This document shows positions 1 through 8,737 of a DNA stretch of 64,000 nt, piece by piece. Where the stretch lies: assembly GCA_040191315.1 (NCBI GenBank), contig JAWJLM010000019.1, positions 1 through 64,000 of the forward strand, given 5' to 3'. Made by a program: the position numbers and the translations under genes. The stretch is from Bacillaceae bacterium S4-13-56 (GTDB taxonomy: Bacteria > Bacillota > Bacilli > Bacillales > JAWJLM01). Under the pieces are notes generated by a model that saw only the letters and a program-made list of their open reading frames with translations, had not been told where the DNA came from and did no database searches. The first letter of the stretch is position 1, and the number at the start of each line of letters is the position of its first letter.

Positions 1-97
1 AAACTCATGTCATCTTATTCAGTTTTTAGGGTGCAAGAAATAAGGTTCGCAGACATCCTGTGGCAACGTCTGCATGACCCACATCTTGTGGGAATTT
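1..97 (+). other. 23S-5S rRNA internal spacer (partial)
   Basis: This is the sequence between the 23S gene, which lies outside the window, and the 5S gene. No 23S sequence is recognised. Positions 48-94 are nearly identical to part of interspersed repeat family A at 38338-38378: both contain TGTGGCAACG followed by TGACCCACATC and TGTGGG. The rRNA spacer therefore carries a fragment of that repeat. Confidence 0.6.
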
Positions 98-214
98 GTC
101 TGGTGGTAATGGCGAAGAGGGCACACCCGTTCCCATGCCGAACACGGAAGGTAAGCTCGTCAGCGCCGATGGTAGTTGGGGCATTGCCCCTGCCAGAGTA
201 GGACGTCGCCAGGC
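98..214 (+). rRNA. rrf: 5S ribosomal RNA
   Basis: The 117-nt sequence carries conserved Bacillus 5S blocks, including GCGAAGAGG, CACACCCGTTCCCAT, CCGAACACGGAA, AGCGCCGATGGTAGT and AGAGTAGGACG. The ends pair as helix I: GTCTGG at 98-103 with CCAGGC at 209-214. It is the last gene of an rRNA operon whose 16S and 23S genes lie upstream of the window. No tRNA gene follows it. Confidence 0.96.
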
Positions 215-220
215 TAAAAG

Positions 221-262
221 AAAAGGATGGTTTCTCCATGGAGAGATCATCCTTTTTCGTTT
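221..262 (+). terminator. Rho-independent terminator of the rRNA operon
   Basis: AAAAGGATG at 221-229 pairs with CATCCTTTTT at 248-257. The inner palindrome TCTCCATGGAGA at 233-244 extends the hairpin. A long T-rich run follows at 254-274. It sits 7 nt after the 5S gene. Confidence 0.9.
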
Positions 263-287
263 TGATTTTTTTTTATCAATTTAAGTT

Positions 288-672
288 AGCGCTTAACCAT
301 GAAAATGAGCACCTAAACAGAAGTTTTAGCACCCAAATCCGAATGGTTGTATTAAATTAATGATTTTAGAGAATTTACTTATCACTTAATGAACTAATTC
401 ATCACCCAAATAGGGTTAGCGGCACTCAATTAAGGATCGTAGCACTTATTCTTATATAACAGCACTATCCCTCCCAAAACCGTCACGCAAATCAAGGGTT
501 TTAGCACTTAAATTTCTGAAACTGTCACCCAATGAATCAAATCGTCACTCAAGCTAAAAGATTAGCACCCAACCACCACATTTAGCACCCAACCCAAACA
601 ATAAAAGAAAATGAATGAAAAACGGCTGTCACTCAATGCCCCAGTTCGCCACCCAAAAAAGCCTAGCAGCAA
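288..672 (+). repeat. Array 1: degenerate repeat with 20-21 bp period, core KCACYYAA
   Basis: A short core such as AGCACCCAA, GTCACCCAA or AGCACTTAA recurs at an almost constant interval. The C that opens the CAC core falls at 290 (AGCGCTTAA variant), 310, 330, then 383, 403, 423, 443, 463, 484, 505, 526, 546, 566, 586, then 630, 650 and 670 (weak). The steps are 20 or 21 bp within each run. The roughly 11 bp between cores are not conserved. The array lies between the rRNA operon terminator and the MgtC-like gene. It has no convincing open reading frame. I see nothing recognisable in 673-878 downstream of it. Confidence 0.85.
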
Positions 673-912
673 TTTAGTAAGAATGGCAGTATTTAAACTT
701 AAACTCAAGGATAAACCCAGTTGGGCTACAAATTAAGAATCGTGGTACTCATCAGAAAGAAAAAACTATTCTTCCAACAACCACATTACCATAACCATTT
801 TTGGATAATTAACCAAAATCATGAATAAAGAAGTTTGAGCATAATCTTTTAAAGGAAAGTATATACTCATAGTCATACAATGATAAAGAGAACCTCTAGG
901 GGGAGTTTAGTA

Positions 913-1605
913 TTGAATATTTCTTATTTTATCAATGATGATTTTTGGATAATGGCCATTAGAATAATAATTGCAGCTTTACTAGGTGGGATAATTGGAT
1001 TTGAAAGAGAACTAAATAATCATGATGCAGGACTTAGAACGCATATACTTGTTGCGGTAGGATCATGTTTAATGATGCTCCTTTCCCTATTTGGGTTTTC
1101 TCCATATTTAAATGATCATGAGAATATTCGATTTGATCCTGCTCGGATTCCCTCCTATGTAATTAGTGGAATTGGGTTTTTAGGTGCTGGAACAATTATG
1201 GTCCATGGTGTAACCATTAGAGGTTTAACAACTGCAGCTTCTATTTGGACAGTTGCCGGGTTAGGTTTAATTATAGGAGCAGGAATGTATCCAGCTGCTA
1301 TATTAACAACTATCGTAATTTTATTAAGCTTAGTGTTTTTAAATCGAATAGAATCTGTTGTTACTCGTAAGAGAAATAATAAATTTGTTAGGTTAAAAAT
1401 AAGGAATGAGGTAAAAATCACAGAAATTTTATCCATCTTTGAAAGAATGGATATTTCTGTTCGTAAGATTAGAGTAGAGCGTGAGAGTGCAGAGGAAAGA
1501 GATGTAGTTATTGAGCTTGATGCTGAACAATCCCTATATAACAGCAAGATACTTGATGAATTAATGAACTTGAAAAATGTAGGTGTTGAATTTGAGCATC
1601 ATTAG
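913..1605 (+). CDS. MgtC/SapB family membrane protein
   Basis: The 230-residue product has an N-terminal block of about four hydrophobic helices with the MgtC/SapB hallmarks: IAALLGGIIGFERE, then DAGLRTHILVAVGSCLMML, then GIGFLGAGTI and VRGLTTAASIWTVAGLGLIIG-like motifs. A soluble C-terminal domain of about 80 residues resembles the ACT-like tail of the family. Family members sit in the inner membrane and are linked to Mg2+ limitation or acid stress; the function here is inferred. I chose the TTG at 913 because AGGGGGAG lies 7-8 nt upstream. An in-frame ATG at 880 has only a distant purine stretch. The gene is monocistronic or pairs loosely with the MFS gene 113 bp downstream. Confidence 0.85.
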   Translation: MNISYFINDDFWIMAIRIIIAALLGGIIGFERELNNHDAGLRTHILVAVGSCLMMLLSLFGFSPYLNDHENIRFDPARIPSYVISGIGFLGAGTIMVHGVTIRGLTTAASIWTVAGLGLIIGAGMYPAAILTTIVILLSLVFLNRIESVVTRKRNNKFVRLKIRNEVKITEILSIFERMDISVRKIRVERESAEERDVVIELDAEQSLYNSKILDELMNLKNVGVEFEHH

Positions 1606-1718
1606 TCGTAAATTTGTATACTATAAACAAATATAGATAAAAAGCTGATTGGGTGGTGAATACTCAGGAATAGATGTACAATAAAACAGAATGTTAAATG
1701 GAGAGAGGAAGACTTATC

Positions 1719-2915
1719 ATGCCTGATACAACTGGAGAAACTTTGCATTCTGGTAAAGAAAAAATATGGACAAAAGATTTTATCTTAATTTGTTTTTCTA
1801 ACTTTTTTATTTTTTTAGGGTTCCAAATGACTTTACCTACTATTCCTTTATTTGTCGAACATTTGGGTGGGAATGATCAATTAATTGGTATGGTAGTAGG
1901 AATATTTACATTTTCAGCCCTTCTTTTACGACCATTTGCAGGACATGCATTGGAATCGAAAGGAAGAGGCTTCGTTTATTTAACTGGACTTATTATATTT
2001 GTTTTATCTGTTAGTTCCTTTGGATTTGCCATGGGCATTTGGCTTTTGCTTTTATTAAGGATCATTCAAGGGGTAGGCTGGGGATTCTCAACAACAGCAG
2101 CTGGAACAATTGCTACGGACCTTATTCCACCAAAAAGACGTGGAGAAGGCATGGGATACTATGGGCTTTCAGGGAACCTTGCTTTAGCTCTCGGTCCGAC
2201 TCTCGGGCTAGCCTTAGCAGGTTTTTTGTCATTTCAATATCTTTTTATAATTTGTGGAGCCTTGGGACTAATAGCATTTTTGTTAGCTTCCAAAATTCGC
2301 TATAAGAAAGTAGAACAAAATCCTGAAAAGACGACTCCGCTTAAATTTGATATTTATGAAAAAAGCGCATTAAAGCCATCTTTTCTATTATTTTTCATTA
2401 CAGTAACTTTTGGTGGGATAGCATCTTTCTTGCCACTTTATGCAGTTCAAAAGGATATTGCAGGAATTGAGTTGTATTTCTTGTTTTATGCTTTAGCGCT
2501 TATGTTATCACGTACTTTTGCTGGGAAGATCTATGATAGTAAAGGGCATCAAGCCATCTTCATCCCCGGTACAATTCTAATTCTTATTGCTATGCTTTTA
2601 CTTTCGTGGTTACCTAATAGTTATATCCTGTATCTTGCAGCAATTGTTTATGGATTAGGATTTGGTACTATACAACCTGCGCTTCAAGCTTGGGCTATAG
2701 AACAGGCGCCACAAAACCGAAAAGGTATGGCTAACGCTACATTTTTTTCCTTTTTTGACTTAGGAGTAGGAGTAGGCGCCATTTTATTTGGCCAGATTGG
2801 ACATTGGTTTGGGTATGGGACCATTTATTTAGCAGGTGCATTATCAGTATCCTTGGCTATAATTTTCTATATTTATTTCCTTTTAAAAGATCGTGTTATC
2901 TCTAAATCAGTGTAG
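1719..2915 (+). CDS. Major facilitator superfamily (MFS) transporter
   Basis: The 398-residue product has 12 predicted membrane segments in two six-helix halves. It carries the MFS cytoplasmic loop signature after helix 2 (FAGHALESKGRG, a degenerate form of GxxaDrxGRk). Helix 4 has RIIQGVGWGFSTTAAGTIATDLIPPKRRGEG split over the conserved motif B/C region. This pattern resembles YwoG/YfkF-type drug or metabolite exporters of Bacillus; the substrate cannot be read from the sequence. The ATG at 1719 is preferred over the one at 1698, because GAGAGAGGAA lies between them as a ribosome binding site. No clear terminator follows; a family A repeat occupies the downstream gap. Confidence 0.88.
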   Translation: MPDTTGETLHSGKEKIWTKDFILICFSNFFIFLGFQMTLPTIPLFVEHLGGNDQLIGMVVGIFTFSALLLRPFAGHALESKGRGFVYLTGLIIFVLSVSSFGFAMGIWLLLLLRIIQGVGWGFSTTAAGTIATDLIPPKRRGEGMGYYGLSGNLALALGPTLGLALAGFLSFQYLFIICGALGLIAFLLASKIRYKKVEQNPEKTTPLKFDIYEKSALKPSFLLFFITVTFGGIASFLPLYAVQKDIAGIELYFLFYALALMLSRTFAGKIYDSKGHQAIFIPGTILILIAMLLLSWLPNSYILYLAAIVYGLGFGTIQPALQAWAIEQAPQNRKGMANATFFSFFDLGVGVGAILFGQIGHWFGYGTIYLAGALSVSLAIIFYIYFLLKDRVISKSV

Positions 2916-3007
2916 GACAAAAAAGAAGTTGGAAGCATTTTAACGGGTTCCGTTTAGGTGATCTCGCTTAAAAACACAAACGCATTCTCGTTTTTTTCGA
3001 TATTACT

Positions 3008-3130
3008 AAGAAAAGCACTTGTTTCTGCGAAGTAGCGCTATGTAGCTTTCCTTACTCAGGAAAAAACTACGAAGATTACTCGATGATGATTTTTCGCTGG
3101 AGCTAGATGAATTTTATACTTTCTTATCTG
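3008..3130 (-). repeat. Interspersed repeat family A, copy A1
   Basis: Read on the minus strand, this runs from AGATAAGAAAGTATAAAATTC through CTAGCTCCAGCGAAAAATC to AAGTGCTTTTCTT. It closely matches A6 at 61091-61236, which is in the same orientation, and the outer parts of A2, A3 and A5. It fills the gap after the MFS gene and shows no coding potential. Confidence 0.8.
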
Positions 3131-3135
3131 GGTAC

Positions 3136-3166
3136 AAAAAAGCAGGCCCCAATTGGAGCCTGCTTA
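3136..3166 (-). terminator. Terminator of the cold-shock gene
   Basis: On the minus strand AGCAGGCTCC pairs with GGGGCCTGCT across an AATT loop and is followed by six T residues. It sits 18 nt beyond the stop codon of the cold-shock gene. Confidence 0.85.
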
Positions 3167-3184
3167 TTATAAAGACGTTGATCT

Positions 3185-3385
3185 TTATACTTTTTGGACG
3201 TTTGATGCTTGAGGGCCTCTTTGTCCTTCTTCGATGTCGAAAGAAACCTCTTGTCCTTCTTCTAACGTTTTATATCCATCACCTTCAATAGCAGAGAAGT
3301 GTACGAATACGTCGTCTCCACCCTCTCTTTCAATAAATCCAAAACCTTTTTCACTGTTAAACCATTTTACTTTTCCATGTTCCAC
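3185..3385 (-). CDS. Cold-shock protein, CspA/CspD family
   Basis: The 66-residue single-domain OB fold carries both RNA-binding motifs, KGFGFIE (RNP1) at about residues 13-19 and VFVHF (RNP2) at about 26-30. It acts as a cytoplasmic single-stranded nucleic acid chaperone. Sequence and length are closest to B. subtilis CspD as I recall it (NGKVKWFN, EGDGYK, GPQASNV). The GTG start is chosen because TAGGAGGC ends 6-7 nt upstream, and this gives the exact family length. Starts farther upstream lack a ribosome binding site. The leader is probably long, as for other csp genes, but I could not fix the promoter. Confidence 0.93.
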   Translation of the reverse strand: MEHGKVKWFNSEKGFGFIEREGGDDVFVHFSAIEGDGYKTLEEGQEVSFDIEEGQRGPQASNVQKV

Positions 3386-3501
3386 TTTTGTGCCTCCTAG
3401 TGCATAATGCATAATATTGCAATTTTATCTTGCATTGTTAGTATTACCACTATGTCTCGTTTTTAAACGAGAAAATTCGTAATTTATTTATCTTGGGTGA
3501 C

Positions 3502-3615
3502 GATCGGTAGTATTCCATCTCAAATCTTAAGTAAAAAAGAAAAGAGTAGACAGGATTATTCAAGGGACTTTAGGTTATACCCTTGAGCGCTCCACTGATT
3601 GTAGTTTCGCTTTTT
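3502..3615 (+). repeat. Interspersed repeat family B, copy B1 (diverged)
   Basis: It shares the family B landmarks in order: CTCAAATCTTAAGT, GAAAAGAGTAG, TTCAAGGG, TTTAGGT, CCCTTGAG and CACTGATTG. B2 (12556-12717) and B4 (24792-24973) are fuller copies. It lies upstream of the ctsR promoter. Confidence 0.65.
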
Positions 3616-3705
3616 GGCGCAAAAGGTAAAGAAAAGTAATCATTTGTCATATATTTTTCCTTATAGAATAGACAAAAAAAGTCAATCCTATTTTCAAGCA
3701 GAATG

Positions 3706-3734
3706 TTTGCAGGTGAACTATTAAGAGGTATAAT
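3706..3734 (+). promoter_or_regulatory. SigA promoter of the ctsR operon
   Basis: TTTGCA at 3706-3711 and TATAAT at 3729-3734 are separated by 17 bp. The predicted start point near 3741 falls just before the CtsR operator. Confidence 0.85.
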
Positions 3735-3743
3735 AAAGTATAT

Positions 3744-3760
3744 AGTCAAAGATGGTCAAA
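3744..3760 (+). promoter_or_regulatory. CtsR operator (direct heptad repeat)
   Basis: AGTCAAA at 3744-3750 and GGTCAAA at 3754-3760 are spaced by 3 bp. This is the known CtsR box (RGTCAAA-NNN-RGTCAAA). A partial third heptad follows at 3761-3767. Its position over the transcription start predicts autorepression that heat relieves. Confidence 0.92.
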
Positions 3761-3779
3761 GTCAGATAAGGAGGAGGCC

Positions 3780-4244
3780 ATGCGAAATATCTCTGATGTT
3801 ATTGAAGCCTATTTAAAAAAAGTGTTAGAGTCCAGTCAAAGTGATGTAATTGAAATTAAAAGGTCTGAAATAGCTGATCAATTTCAGTGTGTACCTTCGC
3901 AAATAAATTATGTGATTAATACCCGCTTTACTGTGGAAAAAGGATATATAGTAGAAAGTAAGCGTGGAGGTGGGGGTTATATTCGGATTATTCGTGTGAA
4001 ACATCAGGATAAAGCCCATTTAATTAATCACTTAATGGAATTAATTAACGGTTCTATTGCTCAACAGTCTTCTGAAGATATAATTCATCGACTCTTGGAA
4101 GAAGGAATAATTACAAATCGAGAGGCGAGGCTCATGTTGGTGGTGTTGGATCGAACAGTAATATCCGTACAATTACCATTAAGAGATGAGCTACGGGCCA
4201 GAATGCTATTGGCCATGCTTTCAACACTAAAATATAAACAATAA
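3780..4244 (+). CDS. ctsR: Transcriptional repressor of class III heat-shock genes CtsR
   Basis: The 154-residue repressor controls clp genes. The N-terminal winged helix-turn-helix is visible at residues 27-50 (KRSEIADQF, then PSQINYVINTRF). The glycine-rich wing KRGGGGY at 61-67 includes Arg62, the heat-sensing region and McsB-sensitive arginine in characterised homologues. The C-terminal half is the dimer and McsB-interaction domain. An AAGGAGGAGG ribosome binding site is 3 nt from the ATG region. It is the first gene of ctsR-mcsA-mcsB-clpC and has its own operator upstream. Confidence 0.98.
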   Translation: MRNISDVIEAYLKKVLESSQSDVIEIKRSEIADQFQCVPSQINYVINTRFTVEKGYIVESKRGGGGYIRIIRVKHQDKAHLINHLMELINGSIAQQSSEDIIHRLLEEGIITNREARLMLVVLDRTVISVQLPLRDELRARMLLAMLSTLKYKQ

Positions 4245-4269
4245 ATCCTTTGGTTAAGGGGGAAGGAAA

Positions 4270-4812
4270 ATGGAATGCAATGAGTGCCATGAACGCCCTG
4301 CGACAATCCATTTCACCCAGATTGTAAATGGCAAGAAGAAAGAAATACATGTATGTGAAAAATGCGCATTAGATAAGGGTTATGTATCGAACGATGAGAG
4401 TATGTTTTCCCTTCATCATCTGTTGTCTGGATTATTTCATATGGACTCTAGTCAGGTCGAGGAAAGCTCTGATTCTACATCTAAATCAGAAATTCCTACT
4501 TGTAAGCATTGCGGCTTAACCTTTGACGAATTTAGGAGAATTGGGAAGTTTGGTTGTGCTCATTGTTATGAGGAGTTCGATGAACATCTAAATCCAATAT
4601 TAAGGCGTGTTCATAGTGGAAACACAAAACATGAAGGGAAAATCCCCAAAAGAGTGGGAGGAAATCTTCATTTAAAACGAGAAATAGAGGAAAAGAAAGC
4701 CCTTCTCCAATCCTTAGTAGAAAAAGAAAGATTTGAGCAGGCTGCTCAGGTAAGGGATGAAATACGTTTGATTGAACAGTCACTTCAAACTAATGGTGAG
4801 GAGGGAAAGTAA
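4270..4812 (+). CDS. mcsA: McsA, zinc-binding activator of McsB kinase
   Basis: The 180-residue protein has CxxC zinc-binding pairs at Cys3/Cys6 and Cys29/Cys32, and again at Cys78/Cys81 and Cys96/Cys99. A C-terminal UVR-type coiled coil (about 133-172, [20 protein letters not shown]) matches the ClpC middle-domain partner. In B. subtilis McsA activates the arginine kinase McsB and acts as a ClpC adaptor. Its stop lies one base before the mcsB start, which suggests translational coupling. Confidence 0.96.
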   Translation: MECNECHERPATIHFTQIVNGKKKEIHVCEKCALDKGYVSNDESMFSLHHLLSGLFHMDSSQVEESSDSTSKSEIPTCKHCGLTFDEFRRIGKFGCAHCYEEFDEHLNPILRRVHSGNTKHEGKIPKRVGGNLHLKREIEEKKALLQSLVEKERFEQAAQVRDEIRLIEQSLQTNGEEGK

Positions 4813-4813
4813 G

Positions 4814-5884
4814 ATGTCCTTGCAGCAATTTATGAATCAGGCGATTAGCCCTTGGATGCAAGAGGAAGGTCCAGATAGTGATATTGTCTTAAGCAGTCGG
4901 ATACGATTAGCGCGTAATTTTGCTCAGGTTCCATTTCCAATGATTGCTTCTGATAAAAACTTAGAAAAAATACTCGATTTTTTTAAACAAGAATATGAGA
5001 AGCAGTCCTTTCTTGGATATAGAAATTTTGAGCTTGTTCAAATGAAGGATCTAAAACCGATCGAGAAACGGGTATTAGTAGAAAAGCATCTCATCAGTCC
5101 TTTATTAACGGACCACTCGGAGCATAGTGCGGTTTTGATCTCACAAAATGAACAAGTTTCAATCATGATTAATGAAGAAGATCATTTACGCATACAATTG
5201 TATTTCCCAGGCTTTCAATTAGAGAAGGCTTTAACTCAAGCATCTGAAATTGACGATTGGCTCGAGGAAAAAATCAATTATGCCTTTGATGAAAAAAGAG
5301 GATACTTAACAAGTTGTCCAACGAATGTGGGAACTGGTTTAAGAGCATCCGTGATGATGCATCTTCCTGCTTTAGTGATCACGCAACAAATGAATCGCAT
5401 AGTACCGTCGATCAACCAGCTAGGATTAGTGGTAAGAGGGATTTATGGAGAGGGCAGTGAAGCTTTAGGAAATATATTTCAGATCTCCAACCAAATTACC
5501 CTAGGTAAATCGGAAAAAGATATTGCGGAAGACCTTCAAAGTGTAGTGAAGCAACTTATTGAACAAGAGAGAAACGCGCGTCATATTTTAATGAGTAAGT
5601 CGGGAATACAGCTGGAAGACCGAATCTTCCGTTCTTATGGCGCGTTAGAGCACAGTCGTATAATGGAGTCGAAAGAAGCATCCAAGTGTATTTCTGATGT
5701 GCGATTAGGGATTGATCTCGGATTACTTAAAAATGTATCTAGAAGTATATTAAATGAATTGATGACATTAACTCAGCCCGGCTTCTTGCAGCAGTTTGCA
5801 AAAAAATCATTGACACCAGAAGAAAGAGATATACGAAGAGCACAATTAATCCGTGAACGATTACATTTAGAGAAAAGTGATTAA
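4814..5884 (+). CDS. mcsB: Protein arginine kinase McsB
   Basis: The 356-residue enzyme phosphorylates arginines to mark proteins for ClpC-ClpP. Visible guanidino-kinase features are the nucleotide-binding SSRIRLARN at 27-35, the NEEDH loop at 120-124 and the signature [11 protein letters not shown] with Cys168. The C-terminal pArg-sensing RDxxRA motif is intact at 338-343. The ATG at 4814 is preceded by GAGGAGGGA. A farther start inside mcsA (4772) would add 14 residues absent from homologues. Confidence 0.97.
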   Translation: MSLQQFMNQAISPWMQEEGPDSDIVLSSRIRLARNFAQVPFPMIASDKNLEKILDFFKQEYEKQSFLGYRNFELVQMKDLKPIEKRVLVEKHLISPLLTDHSEHSAVLISQNEQVSIMINEEDHLRIQLYFPGFQLEKALTQASEIDDWLEEKINYAFDEKRGYLTSCPTNVGTGLRASVMMHLPALVITQQMNRIVPSINQLGLVVRGIYGEGSEALGNIFQISNQITLGKSEKDIAEDLQSVVKQLIEQERNARHILMSKSGIQLEDRIFRSYGALEHSRIMESKEASKCISDVRLGIDLGLLKNVSRSILNELMTLTQPGFLQQFAKKSLTPEERDIRRAQLIRERLHLEKSD

Positions 5885-5899
5885 TAGGAGGGATTTGGT

Positions 5900-8347
5900 A
5901 TGATGTTTGGACGATTTACAGAACGTGCACAAAAGGTATTAGCTCTAGCGCAAGAAGAAGCAGTTCGACTTGGCCATAATAATATTGGTACCGAACATAT
6001 TTTGTTAGGGCTTGTACGAGAAGGAGAAGGCATTGCTGCTAAAGCACTCAATGCTTTAGGGTTGGAAGCAGATAAAATTCAAAAAGAAGTGGAAGAATTA
6101 ATTGGAAATGGTGACCAAGTCTCTCAAACCATTCACTATACACCAAGAGCAAAGAAGGTCATAGAGCTTTCCATGGATGAAGCACGTAAGCTTGGTCATT
6201 CCTATGTAGGTACGGAGCATATTTTGCTTGGATTAATCCGTGAAGGAGAAGGTGTTGCTGCAAGGGTATTAAATAACCTCGGGGTTAGCCTAAACAAAGC
6301 CCGTCAACAGGTTCTTCAATTACTTGGAAGCAATGAATCGAGTTCAAATTCGAATGGGGCAGGCGCAAGGCAGGCTACGAACGCTAACACACCAACCTTA
6401 GATTCATTAGCTAGAGATTTAACTGCAATTGCCAAAGAGGGGAATATTGACCCCGTTGTCGGCCGAAGCAAAGAGATCGAAAGAGTGATTCAAGTGCTAA
6501 GTCGTCGTAGAAAAAACAACCCCGTATTAGTTGGGGAACCTGGTGTTGGTAAAACAGCGATTGCAGAGGGATTGGCTCAACAGATTGTTAATAATGAAGT
6601 ACCGGAGATTCTGCGAGATAAGCGAGTTATGACCTTGGATATGGGTACAGTAGTTGCTGGTACAAAATATCGAGGTGAGTTTGAGGACCGATTGAAAAAG
6701 GTGATGGAGGAAATTCGCCAAGCAGGGAACATTATTCTATTTATAGATGAGCTTCACACTTTAATAGGTGCTGGTGGAGCTGAAGGGGCTATTGATGCAT
6801 CCAATATTCTAAAGCCGTCCTTAGCACGAGGGGAACTTCAATGTATTGGTGCTACTACCCTTGATGAATATAGAAAGTATATTGAAAAGGACGCAGCATT
6901 AGAGCGTCGTTTCCAACCTATTCAAGTGGATGAACCGAATATCGAGGAATCTATTCAAATTTTAGAAGGCTTACGTGACCGCTACGAGGCACACCATCGT
7001 GTAAGTATAACAGATGAAGCGATTGATCAAGCGGTCAAACTATCTGACCGATATATCTCGGATCGATTTTTGCCGGATAAGGCAATCGATTTAATTGATG
7101 AAGCGGCTTCTAAAGTACGTCTTCGTTCATACACTGCTCCTCCAAACTTGAAAGAATTAGAATCCAAACTTGAGGAGATTCGTAAGGAGAAGGATGCCGC
7201 TGTTCAGAGTCAAGAGTTTGAAAAAGCTGCTTCTCTTAGAGATACAGAACAGCGTCTTCGTGATGAGCTAGAGCAGACTCAAAACAAATGGAAAGAAAAG
7301 CAAGGCCAAGAAAATTCTGAAGTAACAGTGGAAGATATCGCTTCTATTGTATCTAGTTGGACCGGAGTCCCTGTTTCCAAACTAACAAAGGCAGAAGGAG
7401 AAAAGTTATTAAACTTAGAAGAGGTTCTTCACAGTCGGGTGATAGGTCAGGAAGAGGCAGTGAAATCTATTTCGAAAGCGATTCGTCGCGCGCGAGCCGG
7501 GTTAAAAGATCCAAAGAGACCAATCGGATCATTTATTTTCCTAGGACCTACAGGAGTTGGGAAAACAGAACTTGCACGTGCTTTAGCTGAAGCTATGTTT
7601 GGTGAAGAGGACGCTATGATTCGCATTGATATGTCAGAATACATGGAAAAGCACTCTACTTCAAGGCTAGTTGGGTCACCTCCTGGATATGTAGGATATG
7701 AGGAAGGTGGGCAACTTACCGAAAAAGTAAGAAGAAAACCATATTCAGTTATTTTATTAGATGAAATTGAAAAGGCTCATCCTGAAGTGTTTAATATTCT
7801 TCTTCAAGTACTAGAAGATGGACGCTTGACTGATTCTAAAGGCAGAACGGTTGATTTTAGAAATACGGTGTTAATCATGACTTCTAATGTAGGGGCCAAC
7901 GAGTTAAAACGAAACAAGTATGTTGGATTTACTTTAGGTGATGAAGAGCAGGGTTATAAAGATATGAAGGATAAGGTAATGACTGAATTGAAAAAGTCCT
8001 TCCGTCCAGAATTCTTAAACCGAATTGACGAGACCATTGTCTTCCATTCTTTGGAAAAAAATACCATGAAAGAAATTGTAACATTGATGGCAGACCAGTT
8101 GAAGAAACGTTTAAAAGAACAAGAAATCGAAATCACTTTAACAGATAAAGCTATTGAGAAAATCGCAAATGAAGGCTTTGATCCCGAATATGGAGCTCGT
8201 CCTTTACGTAGATCTATTCAAAAGAACGTAGAAGATTTACTTTCGGAGGAATTACTTAAGGATAATGTTCATAAAGGAGAGCACATTACCATTGATGTAA
8301 ATGATAAGGGAGAATATGTTATAGCTTCTACGGAGGTTGCTAAATAA
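5900..8347 (+). CDS. clpC: ATP-dependent unfoldase ClpC (Hsp100)
   Basis: The 815-residue AAA+ unfoldase feeds the ClpP peptidase. Two Clp_N repeats occupy about 1-140. The first ATPase has Walker A GEPGVGKT near 212 and Walker [15 protein letters not shown]-type middle domain follows at about 415-470. The second ATPase has GPTGVGKT near 549 and [13 protein letters not shown]. The N domain and middle domain bind McsA, McsB or MecA adaptors in relatives. TAGGAGGG precedes the double ATG start. It is the last gene of the CtsR operon. Confidence 0.99.
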   Translation: MMFGRFTERAQKVLALAQEEAVRLGHNNIGTEHILLGLVREGEGIAAKALNALGLEADKIQKEVEELIGNGDQVSQTIHYTPRAKKVIELSMDEARKLGHSYVGTEHILLGLIREGEGVAARVLNNLGVSLNKARQQVLQLLGSNESSSNSNGAGARQATNANTPTLDSLARDLTAIAKEGNIDPVVGRSKEIERVIQVLSRRRKNNPVLVGEPGVGKTAIAEGLAQQIVNNEVPEILRDKRVMTLDMGTVVAGTKYRGEFEDRLKKVMEEIRQAGNIILFIDELHTLIGAGGAEGAIDASNILKPSLARGELQCIGATTLDEYRKYIEKDAALERRFQPIQVDEPNIEESIQILEGLRDRYEAHHRVSITDEAIDQAVKLSDRYISDRFLPDKAIDLIDEAASKVRLRSYTAPPNLKELESKLEEIRKEKDAAVQSQEFEKAASLRDTEQRLRDELEQTQNKWKEKQGQENSEVTVEDIASIVSSWTGVPVSKLTKAEGEKLLNLEEVLHSRVIGQEEAVKSISKAIRRARAGLKDPKRPIGSFIFLGPTGVGKTELARALAEAMFGEEDAMIRIDMSEYMEKHSTSRLVGSPPGYVGYEEGGQLTEKVRRKPYSVILLDEIEKAHPEVFNILLQVLEDGRLTDSKGRTVDFRNTVLIMTSNVGANELKRNKYVGFTLGDEEQGYKDMKDKVMTELKKSFRPEFLNRIDETIVFHSLEKNTMKEIVTLMADQLKKRLKEQEIEITLTDKAIEKIANEGFDPEYGARPLRRSIQKNVEDLLSEELLKDNVHKGEHITIDVNDKGEYVIASTEVAK

Positions 8348-8374
8348 TCGGAAGGATTTTCCTTCCGATTTTTT
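8347..8374 (+). terminator. Terminator of the ctsR-clpC operon
   Basis: ATCGGAAGG at 8347-8355 pairs with CCTTCCGAT at 8361-8369 and runs into six T residues. Confidence 0.92.
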
Positions 8375-8427
8375 AATAGTATCCGCTATTTATGAGTTGA
8401 AGTGAAAATGGGATTCCCATTTTGAAA

Positions 8428-8525
8428 GATAGTAAAGTATAAAATCTGTCTAGCTCCAGCGAAAAAGCAACATCGAGTAATCTTCAAAGTTTTTTCCCCC
8501 GATCAAGGGCGCTTGCGCTTTTCTT
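8428..8525 (+). repeat. Interspersed repeat family A, copy A2
   Basis: It contains AGTATAAAATCTGTCTAGC, then CTCCAGCGAAAAAGC, CGAGTAATCTTC and the end block GATCAAGGGCGCTTGCGCTT. Family C copy C1 follows directly. Together they occupy most of the clpC-radA gap. Confidence 0.82.
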
Positions 8526-8616
8526 AAAAGATAAGAAAAGTATAAAACTTTCCTATTTGCATAAGTGCAACTAAGACATTCGCCACAAAGGCTTGGCGAA
8601 TGCCAAGTTTTCTAAT
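8526..8616 (+). repeat. Interspersed repeat family C, copy C1
   Basis: It contains ACTTTCCTAT-TGCATAAGTGCAAC, then a hairpin-like CATTCGCC...GGCGAATG and CCAAGTTTTCT. The first part recurs at 58672-58715 (C3) and the later part at 15726-15775 (C2). The remaining sequence before radA is AT-rich, with TATACT at 8671-8676 as a possible -10 but no good -35. Confidence 0.7.
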
Positions 8617-8737
8617 AAAAAATAATGATTTTTAGCATTTTTTTTGCAACGTTTTACAACATTCAAACGTTATACTAAAAGAGGAGCTTATAAAATAGTT
8701 TTAAAGCAAGTCCCTGCTCTTAAAAAGGAGAGGTAAA

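Noticed and set aside
96-284. Reading frames across the 5S gene
   Set aside because: They overlap a clear 5S rRNA and its terminator.
288-672. CRISPR array
   Set aside because: Units are only 20-21 bp and the repeat is an 8-9 bp degenerate core. There are no identical 24-37 bp repeats and no cas genes nearby.
1155-1547. Long minus-strand frame opposite the MgtC-like gene
   Set aside because: It is a codon-bias shadow of the plus-strand gene and has no ribosome binding site.
8644-8676. radA promoter TTGCAA/TATACT
   Set aside because: The two hexamers are 21 bp apart, too far for a SigA promoter. No better pair was found.
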